Positions 7,348 through 15,053 of a stretch of 17,949 bases of DNA are shown in pieces; positions within the stretch are counted from its first letter, which is position 1, and the number at the start of each line of letters is the position of its first letter. A program made the position numbers and the translations under genes. Below the pieces are notes generated by a model that had not been told where the DNA came from, ran no database searches, and saw only the letters and a list, made by a program, of their open reading frames with translations. Source of the stretch: Lachnospira sp. (GTDB taxonomy: Bacteria; Bacillota; Clostridia; Lachnospirales; Lachnospiraceae); the NCBI GenBank assembly GCA_017626275.1, contig JAGAJD010000142.1:1-17949 (forward strand). The letters are read 5' to 3'.

Positions 7348-8655
7348 ATGAATACTTTAAACACTAAAAATACCTCACCTTACGCACTGCTTCCTATCGC
7401 AGTGTTCCTTATAATATATATGGGTGCAGGAATTATTTTTAAAGATTTTTACAGTATGCCGGCAGTTACAGCATTCTTAACTGCACTTATTGTTGCATTT
7501 TTACAGAACCGCTCTGTGAGCTTTTCGGATAAACTGACCGTCGCAGCCAAAGGACTTGCCGATGAAAATATTCTTACAATGTGCCTTGTTTTTCTTGCGG
7601 CAGGTGCTTTTTCCGGTGCGATAAATGCGGCAGGCGGTGTTGAAAGCACTGTCAATCTCGGACTTCACTTTCTTCCGGCAAGCTTAGCTGTTGTAGGACT
7701 TTTTCTTATCGGCTGCTTTATTTCACTTGCAATGGGAACAAGTGTCGGAACTATTTCCGCACTTGCACCGATTGCTATCGGAATCAGTGAAAAGACAGGC
7801 ATAAATATGGCACTCTGCCTCGGCGCTGTTGTAAGCGGTGCAATGTTCGGAGATAATCTCTCACTGATTTCCGACACAACAATCGCCGCCACAAAAACAC
7901 AGGGCTGTGCAATGCGTGATAAATTTAAGACTAATTTATTTATTGTGCTTCCGGCAGCAATCGTTACTATCGTCGTTTTATTTTTTATGGCTTCCGGCTC
8001 TTCTGCCGCAATAGCCAAATCAGGAGAATACAGCCTTTTATCCGTAATTCCTTATATTTTTGTACTGGCGGGAGCATTGTGCGGAATGAATGTATTTACC
8101 GTACTGATTATAGGAACGGTTCTTTCTCTTATCGCAGGAATTATAACAGGAAATATATCAGGCATCGAAATATTTACCTGCATGGGAGACGGAATAACTT
8201 CAATGTATGATATTACAATAATTTCTATTATAGTGAGCTGTATAGGTTCTCTTGTAAAATTAGGCGGCGGAGTGGACTGGATATTAAACACTGTAAACCG
8301 CCGGATTAAGACAAATAAAGGCGCCAGACTTGGAATCGGCGCACTTACGGCAGGAGTTGACATTGCTACTGCTAACAATACGATAGCTATTATTATGACT
8401 GCTCCCATCGCAAAGGAAATAAGCAGAGAGTATAATATCTCACCAAAGGAAAGTGCTTCACTGCTGGATATAAGCGCATCAATTACGCAGGGGCTTCTCC
8501 CCTACGGCGCACAGCTTCTTTACGCTTCTGCCGCCACAGCCGGCTCTTCCGTGACACTTTCCGGATTTGATATCATTCCTTTCTGCTTTTATCCGATGTT
8601 TATGATTGTATGTCTTGCCATATGGATTATTTTTAGTAAAAATAAGGCAAATTAA
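7348..8655 (+). CDS. NhaC-family Na+/H+ antiporter
   Basis: A 435-residue polytopic membrane protein, hydrophobic throughout with about 11-12 membrane segments. It belongs to the NhaC/ion-transporter superfamily, which exchanges cytoplasmic Na+ (or in some members an organic anion) for protons. The diagnostic stretch SGAMFGDNLSLISDTTIAA (about 163-180) matches the GD-x-LS-x-x-SDTT motif of NhaC proteins. Its partner segment in the second half is GVDIATANNTIAIIMTAPIAKEI. The start at 7348 is chosen because GGAGAG precedes it and because an upstream in-frame ATG (7312) falls at the predicted transcript start. It is transcribed alone, divergent from feo and convergent with the DUF2974 gene 25 bases downstream. 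The specific substrate is not certain from sequence, since the family also includes malate/lactate and amino-acid exchangers. Confidence 0.85.
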   Translation: MNTLNTKNTSPYALLPIAVFLIIYMGAGIIFKDFYSMPAVTAFLTALIVAFLQNRSVSFSDKLTVAAKGLADENILTMCLVFLAAGAFSGAINAAGGVESTVNLGLHFLPASLAVVGLFLIGCFISLAMGTSVGTISALAPIAIGISEKTGINMALCLGAVVSGAMFGDNLSLISDTTIAATKTQGCAMRDKFKTNLFIVLPAAIVTIVVLFFMASGSSAAIAKSGEYSLLSVIPYIFVLAGALCGMNVFTVLIIGTVLSLIAGIITGNISGIEIFTCMGDGITSMYDITIISIIVSCIGSLVKLGGGVDWILNTVNRRIKTNKGARLGIGALTAGVDIATANNTIAIIMTAPIAKEISREYNISPKESASLLDISASITQGLLPYGAQLLYASAATAGSSVTLSGFDIIPFCFYPMFMIVCLAIWIIFSKNKAN

Positions 8656-8680
8656 TTAAGACAGCAGCTCCCCTTTTCTA

Positions 8681-9784
8681 TCAGTTTTTCTTTGCCCTTC
8701 TTGCCCTCTTAATCTCGGTTGTCAGTGAGCGCAGTATTTTAATAATCATGTTTTTTGTATCTGCGTCGAGCGAATTAAACATTTTTATAGTAGCATTTGC
8801 ACTTTTAAAAACATCTGCATTAATATCCGAGAGCGTCTTTGCACCGCTTGCCGTTATAAGCTCAAACAGCGTATCCACAAATCTCTGACGCTCTTCCTTT
8901 GACAACCTCTCTATCCATGTACTCATCGCCTCGTTTAGCTGGCGGCTGTTTTCACTGACCTTCGGAGTACTCACAAAGCATTTGCCCTCCACCTGCCATG
9001 ACATAGCATCATGCTGCATAATTCCGAACTGGCTGCTCTTTACTATCAGATATTCCTCCTCATGCCACAACAACATTCCTACTATCGAATGTTCCGGCAC
9101 AATCGTCTTTACAAGCGGAAGCATTTGCTGATATTCCTCACTCTCCACCATAGCCTTGTCAAAGCCCGGCCCGTCATTGTTATAAACAGCTATAATTTTC
9201 TTTCTTACAGACACATTTGCCTTGACGGACGCATATATCGCAAGATTACCGCCTTTTGAGTGTCCTCCGAGCCTTAGCTTTCCGCGCTTATGCTTTGCCG
9301 TCTCATTTACATATTTTACCGCCTCAAGCTGTGACGGTACAGGCATGGTAAAGCTCATGTTAAAGTCTTCTTTCCAGCCTACAATAGTATCGTCCGTTCC
9401 TCTGAACACAATGTAATGAGTGCCGTCAGAAAGCTCTGCCCAAAATGCAGCAAACTGTTTTTCTTCATTGTCGTCCACAATATCAACGTAATCTGACAGA
9501 AGCATTCCACCAAAACGCTCGCTTTCAGCTACCTGACGCATAAAAAACGGAGCGTCTCTTATAAATGATTTGACATTTCTTAATTCTTCTTCATCATATA
9601 AATCAAAAAAGTCCAGTGCTGCCTGCCTTAACGTAATGTTATCTCCGCTTCCTGCAGACGGTATAATATTTTTCAAATCAACATATGCAAGCTGCGCCAG
9701 CACAAGGTTATCGACCTCATTAAAAGGAGACTGTGAAAATGTCAAATCCCCTCTCCATTTGATATATTCATCAATTCCACCCAT
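8681..9784 (-). CDS. DUF2974 (Mbeg1-like) alpha/beta-hydrolase family protein
   Basis: A 367-residue cytoplasmic protein of the DUF2974/Mbeg1-like family, related to class 3 lipases. Biological role and substrate are unknown. Lipase-like features are clear: the oxyanion-side motif IVFRGTDDTIVGWKEDF (about 125-141) and the nucleophile elbow GHSKGGN with Ser176. A later Asp (NNDGPGFD) and a His in the PEHS segment could complete a triad. There is no signal peptide or membrane segment. The frame extends 10 codons upstream only through a TTG start. The ATG at 9784, with GGGGAT upstream and the family-typical MGGIDEYIKWRGDLTF, is preferred. It lies 57 bases after the response regulator gene in the same direction. 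It could be read through from there or use the weak promoter at 9835-9863. Confidence 0.82.
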   Translation of the reverse strand: MGGIDEYIKWRGDLTFSQSPFNEVDNLVLAQLAYVDLKNIIPSAGSGDNITLRQAALDFFDLYDEEELRNVKSFIRDAPFFMRQVAESERFGGMLLSDYVDIVDDNEEKQFAAFWAELSDGTHYIVFRGTDDTIVGWKEDFNMSFTMPVPSQLEAVKYVNETAKHKRGKLRLGGHSKGGNLAIYASVKANVSVRKKIIAVYNNDGPGFDKAMVESEEYQQMLPLVKTIVPEHSIVGMLLWHEEEYLIVKSSQFGIMQHDAMSWQVEGKCFVSTPKVSENSRQLNEAMSTWIERLSKEERQRFVDTLFELITASGAKTLSDINADVFKSANATIKMFNSLDADTKNMIIKILRSLTTEIKRARRAKKN

Positions 9785-9834
9785 AACCAATCCCCATTTC
9801 CAAAACGCAATCAATTAAAACAAATGTAACAGTT

Positions 9835-9863
9835 ATTATATCTATCTGCCGCCGTTCTGATAG
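9835..9863 (-). promoter_or_regulatory. Possible weak promoter for the DUF2974 gene
   Basis: A perfect TATAAT on the minus strand (9835-9840) sits in the gap before the DUF2974 gene, but the hexamer 17 bp upstream is only CTATCA (9858-9863), inside the response regulator coding end. The gene may instead be read through from the kinase/regulator transcript. Confidence 0.3.
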
Positions 9864-10468
9864 TAAAATACCGCAAGCTGTGTTCTGTCACGCAAATCCA
9901 GTTTTTCAAGTACTGTGCTTAAGTAGTTTCTTATTGTTCCCTCCGACAAAAAAGTTTTTGCTGCAATTTCTTTATTGCTAAGCCCCTGTGCCACAAGCTG
10001 TATAATGTCATACTCCTTCTGGGTAATCCCCTTAGCCTCATAATCAAAGCTTAAGCTTTCCTGTAAAAGCCCCGGCAGCTTACCAACTATTTTGCCGCCA
10101 AACACAGTCTGCCCCTGCTGTACAGCTTCAAGTGCAGGAATAAGCCCCTCAAAATCCTGCTTAAGAATATATCCCCTGACTCCTATTTCCAGTGCCTCTA
10201 TTATATATTCATCATCAGAAAATGTGGTCAGAAACAAAATCTTCGCATCCGGATATTCTGCAATCACTTTTCTTGCCGCCTCAACACCCGTCATATGCTC
10301 CATGCGAATATCCATAAGAAGTACGTCAGGTCTGTGCTTCTCATATAAACCAAGTGCCTCCGTTCCGTCATTTCCTACTGCCTCAACAGTTATGCCGGTT
10401 GCGCTTTCAAGTATCGTTTTAAGCGACATGCTCACAAGTTTATCATCGTCAATTATTACTACTTTCAT
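9842..10468 (-). CDS. NarL/LuxR-family response regulator
   Basis: Cytoplasmic DNA-binding output protein of the two-component pair encoded with the adjacent kinase. The 208 residues hold a receiver domain (about 1-120) with acidic pocket Asp7/Asp8, phosphoacceptor Asp53 (LLMDIR), Thr81/Thr82 and Lys103. A LuxR-type helix-turn-helix follows (about 146-205) with the hallmark LVAQGLSNKEIAAKTFLSEGTIRNYLSTVLEKL. The start at 10468 is preceded by GAGAGG. It lies 24 bases after the kinase gene, in one operon. The nearest divergent genes encode an ABC-2 exporter, so the likely targets are the two divergent promoters around 11661-11745. It resembles LnrK of Bacillus subtilis in family and gene context. 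Confidence 0.93.
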   Translation of the reverse strand: MKVVIIDDDKLVSMSLKTILESATGITVEAVGNDGTEALGLYEKHRPDVLLMDIRMEHMTGVEAARKVIAEYPDAKILFLTTFSDDEYIIEALEIGVRGYILKQDFEGLIPALEAVQQGQTVFGGKIVGKLPGLLQESLSFDYEAKGITQKEYDIIQLVAQGLSNKEIAAKTFLSEGTIRNYLSTVLEKLDLRDRTQLAVFYYQNGGR

Positions 10469-10492
10469 ACATACCTCTCTCTTATCCTCATT

Positions 10493-11623
10493 TTATACAT
10501 TTGCCGCCCTCTTTGGAATATGAATAAAAATTTTAAAACCCGCTTCCCTGCTTATTTCCAGTCTTCCCGCAAAGGCTTCAACGCGCTGCTGCATATTTTC
10601 AAGACCTATTCCCATGCCGTCGCTCTTTGCCGCACTTCTTCCGTTGTCATGTATCATAAGCTGGTAAAATGCAGGGTGTTCACGAAGCACAACATCTACC
10701 GTATCTGCATTGCTGTGCTTTATTATATTAGATGTTGCCTCCTTAACTATGGCTATAATACAGTACTTTAATTCTCTTGGCAGCTCCTCCTGCACATCAT
10801 ACTCAAAATGTACCGCATAATCCTGCATTTTAGATAAAATCTCCTCAATATTCTGTTTTAGGTCAACAGACTCATCGTGCAAATCATGAACACTGCTTCT
10901 TATACTGCTCATGGCGCTGTTTAACGTCTCCTTAACTCCCAAAAGCAGCGGCTTTAAATTTTCATCTTTATTTACGGCAAGCACCGCTCCCATCTGAAGC
11001 AGACTGCGTGACAGAAGATGACCCACATTATCATGAATCTCCCTCGCAATCCTGTTTCTTTCCATTAACGTCGCACTGTAAATCTGTGCGTCCTGCTTTT
11101 CAATTAGGTACTGGTTTTTTGCCTTTAATGCCATATTGTACTCTCTGTCATTATCTTTAGTTCTTACAAATTCTTCATAAAGTCTCTCATATTTATAATC
11201 ATACAGCCTAAGCACGGATGCCGCAGCCGTAAATAAAACACACACTGTTATGTGCAGCATCATACCCCTTATATTTTCTGTCTGTATTAAAAATTTCGCC
11301 GTACACACACAAAGAATTACTCCTGTCACCGTTACAAAAATCAAATCATGTCTTTTTTTATCTTCCATCACCTGACATACACAGTCACTCATATGATAAC
11401 CGATTACAGGCAGTCCGTAAATTCCCTCAGGCACTGCCGCCACAACTGCCATATACACAAGCAGTATCAGCGCCGAATTTCTTTTATCCTTACAGTAAGC
11501 TCCTGCACAAAGCACAATAAACAGCAGAAGAACAACGGCAAGCTTTACAGGCGTAATTCCCGAACTTAAAATCAGCACACTGCCCGCCAGATATACAATT
11601 ATTGCTGTCAATATTTTTCTCAT
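10493..11623 (-). CDS. Sensor histidine kinase, NarL-partner type (HisKA_3)
   Basis: Membrane sensor kinase that phosphorylates the adjacent response regulator. The 376-residue protein has about five membrane segments (residues 5-140) with almost no external loop, suggesting it senses a ligand within or at the membrane. A linker helix leads into the HisKA_3 domain, with phosphoacceptor His197 in RIAREIHDNVGH. A HATPase_c domain follows, with N-box KEATSNIIKHS (Asn299), HDNGRS (Asp326) and GMGIGLENM. The frame is open to 11689, but the ATG at 11623 has AGGAGG 6 bases upstream and lies just downstream of a good promoter, so the longer form is rejected. The 5-TM layout and divergent ABC-2 exporter match LnrJ of the linearmycin system. 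The signal here is unknown. Confidence 0.92.
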   Translation of the reverse strand: MRKILTAIIVYLAGSVLILSSGITPVKLAVVLLLFIVLCAGAYCKDKRNSALILLVYMAVVAAVPEGIYGLPVIGYHMSDCVCQVMEDKKRHDLIFVTVTGVILCVCTAKFLIQTENIRGMMLHITVCVLFTAAASVLRLYDYKYERLYEEFVRTKDNDREYNMALKAKNQYLIEKQDAQIYSATLMERNRIAREIHDNVGHLLSRSLLQMGAVLAVNKDENLKPLLLGVKETLNSAMSSIRSSVHDLHDESVDLKQNIEEILSKMQDYAVHFEYDVQEELPRELKYCIIAIVKEATSNIIKHSNADTVDVVLREHPAFYQLMIHDNGRSAAKSDGMGIGLENMQQRVEAFAGRLEISREAGFKIFIHIPKRAANV

Positions 11624-11629
11624 TCGCCG

Positions 11630-11635
11630 CCTCCT
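11630..11635 (-). promoter_or_regulatory. Ribosome binding site of the histidine kinase gene
   Basis: A perfect AGGAGG, 6 bases before the ATG at 11623. It decides the start, 22 codons shorter than the longest open frame. Confidence 0.8.
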
Positions 11636-11660
11636 GTTACGTCTGAACCTGTTACCATCC

Positions 11661-11689
11661 ATTATAATAAAAGATATGACAAATGTCAC
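11661..11689 (-). promoter_or_regulatory. Promoter of the kinase/response-regulator operon
   Basis: On the minus strand GTGACA (11684-11689), 17 bp, then perfect TATAAT (11661-11666). The transcript would begin near 11654 and carry about 30 bases of leader. The -35 box overlaps one arm of the TGACA/TGTCA palindrome. Confidence 0.65.
11677..11688. promoter_or_regulatory. Palindrome TGACA-AA-TGTCA, candidate response-regulator operator
   Basis: A perfect 5-bp inverted repeat with a 2-bp centre, lying between the divergent kinase and exporter genes. One arm overlaps the -35 box of the kinase promoter. LuxR/NarL-type regulators commonly bind short inverted repeats as dimers, so this is a plausible site for feedback on the kinase operon and control of the exporter. 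The assignment is inference. Confidence 0.4.
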
Positions 11690-11716
11690 TTACATTCCTT
11701 ATTTTAATCACTGTTC

Positions 11717-11745
11717 TTTTTAATTTATTTTTCTTAAACTATTAT
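11717..11745 (+). promoter_or_regulatory. Possible weak promoter of the ABC exporter operon
   Basis: TATTAT (11740-11745) has a poor hexamer, TTTTTA (11717-11722), 17 bp upstream. A weak -35 would fit activator-dependent transcription. The TGACA/TGTCA palindrome would be centred about 70 bases before the predicted start. No better forward promoter is visible between the divergent genes. Confidence 0.3.
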
Positions 11746-11761
11746 CAACAACAAACATACA

Positions 11762-11767
11762 GGGAGG
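11762..11767 (+). promoter_or_regulatory. Ribosome binding site of the ABC ATPase gene
   Basis: GGGAGG, 8 bases before the ATG at 11776. It rejects the longer open frame starting at 11683, whose extra 31 residues have no family similarity. Confidence 0.8.
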
Positions 11768-11775
11768 AAAAATTT

Positions 11776-12717
11776 ATGTCAACACCGGTTGTAAAAATTG
11801 AAAATCTTGTAAAACGATATAAGGAGCTTGTGGCAATAGACCACTTTAATCTCACGGTAAATGAGGGAGAAATTCTGGGACTGCTCGGACCTAACGGTTC
11901 AGGCAAAACCACAACTATCAACTGTCTTCTTTCACTTCTCTCATTTGATAAGGGAACAGTTGAAGTATTCGGCGAAACAATGCGCCCTGACAGCTATCGC
12001 CTGAAGCGCGACATTGGCGTGGTTCTCCAGAATGTAGCAGTCTTTGATACGCTAAATGTTTATGAAAATATTGATTATTTCTGCGGTCTTTACATAAAAG
12101 ACAAAGCACTTCGACGCAAATATGTTCAGGAAGCAATAGAATTTGCCGGGCTTAGCGAATTTCAGAAGTTTTATCCTAAAAAGCTCTCCGGCGGTCTTTT
12201 AAGACGACTCAATATCGCCTGCGGAATCGCCCATAAACCTAAGCTTATCATTTTAGATGAGCCGACAGTTGCCGTTGACCCGCAGAGCCGTAACAAGATT
12301 CTTGAAGGTATTCTGGAATTAAACAGACAGGGTTCAACTATTATATACACTTCCCATTATATGGAAGAAATTGAACAGATTTGCTCACGTATTGTAATCA
12401 TGGATAAAGGAAGAAATCTTGCAAACGGAACTTCTCAGGAATTAAAGCAGTTAATCAAAAATAACGAAACCATTTACATCGACACATTAGGACTTAAAAA
12501 CGAGCATTTAACTGCACTGCGTCAGATGAACCACATTTATTCAGTAGAATATGACCAGCAGCAGCTTATTGTAAAATGCAGCGGCGGCAGCCACAATCTT
12601 ATTCATGTACTTGGATTTTTACAGGAACAGAATATTGCTTTCGGGCGTGTATATTCCGAACTGCCTACGTTAAATGATGTATTTCTTGAAATTACAGGAA
12701 AAGAATTGAGGGACTAG
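11776..12717 (+). CDS. ABC-2 exporter ATP-binding protein (LnrL-like)
   Basis: Cytoplasmic ATPase that powers export by the two permeases encoded just downstream. The 313 residues contain Walker A GPNGSGKT (38-45), Q-loop Gln85, signature LSGGLLRR (137-144), Walker B LIILDEPT (157-164) and switch His194 (YTSHYMEE). A C-terminal extension of about 90 residues is typical of drug and bacteriocin exporters of this class. The residue after LSGG is Leu rather than Gln or Met, and the D-loop region reads TVAVDPQ; both are unusual but not disabling. It is followed 12 bases later by the first permease. ATPase, two ABC-2 permeases and a divergent NarL-type two-component pair match the Bacillus LnrLMN linearmycin resistance system. 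The substrate here is unknown. Confidence 0.93.
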   Translation: MSTPVVKIENLVKRYKELVAIDHFNLTVNEGEILGLLGPNGSGKTTTINCLLSLLSFDKGTVEVFGETMRPDSYRLKRDIGVVLQNVAVFDTLNVYENIDYFCGLYIKDKALRRKYVQEAIEFAGLSEFQKFYPKKLSGGLLRRLNIACGIAHKPKLIILDEPTVAVDPQSRNKILEGILELNRQGSTIIYTSHYMEEIEQICSRIVIMDKGRNLANGTSQELKQLIKNNETIYIDTLGLKNEHLTALRQMNHIYSVEYDQQQLIVKCSGGSHNLIHVLGFLQEQNIAFGRVYSELPTLNDVFLEITGKELRD

Positions 12718-12729
12718 AAAGGAGCAGCC

Positions 12730-13866
12730 ATGTTTTTACGATTATACTTTTACCGTTTAAAAGATATTCTTTTCACCAAAGAGATTGCCATATGGAATAT
12801 CTTTTTCCCTATTATACTCGGCACATTTTTTTACCTCGGCTTTAGCAATCTTATGAACGAAAGTGATTTAAAGCTCTCTCCTATTCCTGCCGCTGTCGTG
12901 ACAGAATCGGAAAACACAGCATTTTCAGAGGTCTTAACTTCTCTTTGTGAAGAAGGTGACGACCAGCTGTTTGACGCAGTTTATACGGATTTGGAAACTG
13001 CCAAAACAATGCTTAACGACAACGATGTAACAGGAATTATTTTTATTGCGGACACACCGCACCTTATGCTTTCCGATAATGGAATAGAACAGACCATTAT
13101 GCAGTCATTCATACAGCAGTACTGTAATCAGGCTGACGTATTAAAGGAAATTGCCATGAAACACCCTGAAAAACTTAGTCAGGCAATAGATACGCTCTCA
13201 TCAGACGTCACTTACGGACATGAGATTTCTTTAGCAAATGCCTCTTATGACCCATATATGCAGTATTTTTATGCATTAATAGCCATGACATGTTTGTTTT
13301 CAGCCAGTGCAGGCGTACATTGTTTAGCAAATATGCAGGCAAATCAGTCATCACTCGGCATGAGACGTGAGGTCGCTCCGGTACACAAATTAACTGCAAT
13401 TATAAGCGACATTTCTGCCACTTTTACTGTACAGTTTTTAAGCGTGCTGCTTTTGTTCTTCTATCTTATTGTAATTCTCGGAATTGATTTCGGACAAAGA
13501 ATTCTTTTAATTCTGCTGACAGCATTTCTGGGAACGTTAATAAGTCTTATGACAGGACTTTTTATCGGTGCACTTGTAAAGAAGAATGAAGCCGTACAGG
13601 CATCAATTGCTTTAGTATATTCCATGGGCTGTTCATTTTTAAGCGGTCTTATGGTAGAAGCAATAAAGGACTGGATTGAACATACATGCCCTATAATAAA
13701 CCGAATAAATCCGGCTGCACTTATTACCGACAGCCTATATGCCTTAAATATGTTTGAATCCTATGACCGCTATATAAGAAACACAATAATTCTTGCCGTT
13801 ATGGCAGTTATTTTGTGCCTTATCAGCTACTTACTATTAAGGAGGACTAAATATGCAAGTCTTTAA
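12730..13866 (+). CDS. ABC-2 type exporter permease, first subunit (LnrM-like)
   Basis: A 378-residue integral membrane subunit of the exporter. It has the ABC2_membrane_3-type layout: one membrane helix near the N-terminus (about 22-40), a large extracytoplasmic domain (about 41-172), then about five helices (174-200, 226-250, 257-283, 290-312, 350-370). The start at 12730 has AAGGAG 6 bases upstream. Its 3' end overlaps the next permease by 14 bases, which implies translational coupling, and both subunits should form a heterodimeric channel with the ATPase. In LnrMN and related exporters this channel removes membrane-active antibiotics; that role is inferred from context. Confidence 0.88.
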   Translation: MFLRLYFYRLKDILFTKEIAIWNIFFPIILGTFFYLGFSNLMNESDLKLSPIPAAVVTESENTAFSEVLTSLCEEGDDQLFDAVYTDLETAKTMLNDNDVTGIIFIADTPHLMLSDNGIEQTIMQSFIQQYCNQADVLKEIAMKHPEKLSQAIDTLSSDVTYGHEISLANASYDPYMQYFYALIAMTCLFSASAGVHCLANMQANQSSLGMRREVAPVHKLTAIISDISATFTVQFLSVLLLFFYLIVILGIDFGQRILLILLTAFLGTLISLMTGLFIGALVKKNEAVQASIALVYSMGCSFLSGLMVEAIKDWIEHTCPIINRINPAALITDSLYALNMFESYDRYIRNTIILAVMAVILCLISYLLLRRTKYASL

Positions 13867-15001
13867 AGCTTTTTATAAATGCGTACTTAGGCGCATTTCC
13901 GTTGTTATTATATATGTATCTATCTTTGCTGCAATATGTATTATTATGGCACAGACTGCCAATATAAACAAAACATATGATTTCAAGGCAGAACAGCTAA
14001 AAATTGCAGTATTTGATTATGACAACACTCCTGAAAGCAATGCTCTGTATGACTATATCGCAGACACGCAGCAACTTATAAATATTTCTGATGATAAAGA
14101 ATCGATTGCTGATGAATTGTTTTTCCGCAATATCGACTATGTACTTATAATTCCGCAGGGCTTTTCTTCGGATTACACAAGCCTTGAAAATGTAAAGCAG
14201 GCCGGTAGCACGTCTGCCTATTATATGGATAACATTATTAACACTTATTTAAAGATATTCAGCACCTACACCAGTGCAGGTTATAGTGCCAATGAAGCCA
14301 AACAGCTTACGAAACAGTCCCTAGCTGCAGGCTCCTCTGCCGAGATACTTAACAATGAAAATGAAGCTGATGATTTAGTTGTCTCAACCTATATGAAAAG
14401 CTTTTTTCAATATCTGCCATATATTTTTATAGCAGTGATTATGACCAGCATGGGTGGCATACTTATTATATTCCGTGAAAAAAATATTAATTTCCGCATG
14501 AAGTGCAGTGCTCTCTCTGTCACAAGAAGAAACGCAGAGCTTTCCTCTGCCTGCATTTCTTACAGCCTTCTGCTGTGGTGCATTTTTATGGTGCTTGCCG
14601 CTATTATATACAAGCAGCACATTTTTACGATAAACGGTGCCATGTTTGTTTTAAACAGTCTCGTTTTTTTGCTGGTTGCAGTAAGCATTACTTATCTGGT
14701 AAGCCTTTTTGCTAAAAATGACAATACCATGAATGTATGGTCAAATATTTTAGGTCTTGGAATGTCATTTATATGCGGCATATTTATCCCAGCAGAGCTT
14801 TTAAGCAGTGGTGTGGCTACTGTTTCACAGTTTCTTCCTGCTTCGTGGTATATAAAGGCACTCAAAATTTGCAGCAGTTATAATAACAATGGTGCAGATT
14901 TAAAGAAGTATTTCGGATATTTGGGAATTCAGCTATTATTCACAATAGCATGCTTCAGTGCCGCACTTGTTGTATCAAAATACAGAAAAGAAGAAGCTTA
15001 G
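13853..15001 (+). CDS. ABC-2 type exporter permease, second subunit (LnrN-like)
   Basis: A 382-residue partner permease with the same plan as its neighbour: an N-terminal helix (about 15-34), an extracytoplasmic domain (about 40-180), then helices at about 186-206, 232-252, 262-285, 295-317 and 355-375. Conserved ABC-2 features include the segment GLGMSFICGIFIPAELLSSG before the last helix, followed by QFLPASWYIKAL. Its AGGAGG ribosome site (7 bases before ATG 13853) lies inside the end of the upstream gene, so the two are coupled. It is the last gene of the operon, ending just before the bidirectional terminator. Confidence 0.88.
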   Translation: MQVFKAFYKCVLRRISVVIIYVSIFAAICIIMAQTANINKTYDFKAEQLKIAVFDYDNTPESNALYDYIADTQQLINISDDKESIADELFFRNIDYVLIIPQGFSSDYTSLENVKQAGSTSAYYMDNIINTYLKIFSTYTSAGYSANEAKQLTKQSLAAGSSAEILNNENEADDLVVSTYMKSFFQYLPYIFIAVIMTSMGGILIIFREKNINFRMKCSALSVTRRNAELSSACISYSLLLWCIFMVLAAIIYKQHIFTINGAMFVLNSLVFLLVAVSITYLVSLFAKNDNTMNVWSNILGLGMSFICGIFIPAELLSSGVATVSQFLPASWYIKALKICSSYNNNGADLKKYFGYLGIQLLFTIACFSAALVVSKYRKEEA

Positions 15002-15014
15002 ACTTTAAGCATAA

Positions 15015-15052
15015 AATAAGCGGATACCTTTTAATTAAGATATCCGCTTATT
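15015..15052. terminator. Bidirectional terminator between convergent operons
   Basis: A perfect 12-bp stem, AATAAGCGGATA paired with TATCCGCTTATT, around a 14-base loop. The minus-strand side is followed by TTTATG; the plus-strand side by CTTAATTT. It sits exactly between the end of the exporter operon (15001) and the end of the DUF4097 gene (15054), so it probably stops both. The tails are only moderately T-rich. Confidence 0.8.
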
Positions 15053-15053
15053 C

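Noticed and set aside
9785..9814. Longer form of the DUF2974 protein beginning at a TTG
   Set aside because: Ten extra residues without family support; the ATG at 9784 has a purine-rich GGGGAT site.
11624..11689. N-terminal extension of the histidine kinase
   Set aside because: It would overlap the promoter elements at 11661-11689, and the ATG at 11623 has a perfect AGGAGG.
11683..11775. N-terminal extension of the ABC ATPase
   Set aside because: Adds 31 hydrophobic residues foreign to the family; the ATG at 11776 has GGGAGG and begins the usual ATPase fold.
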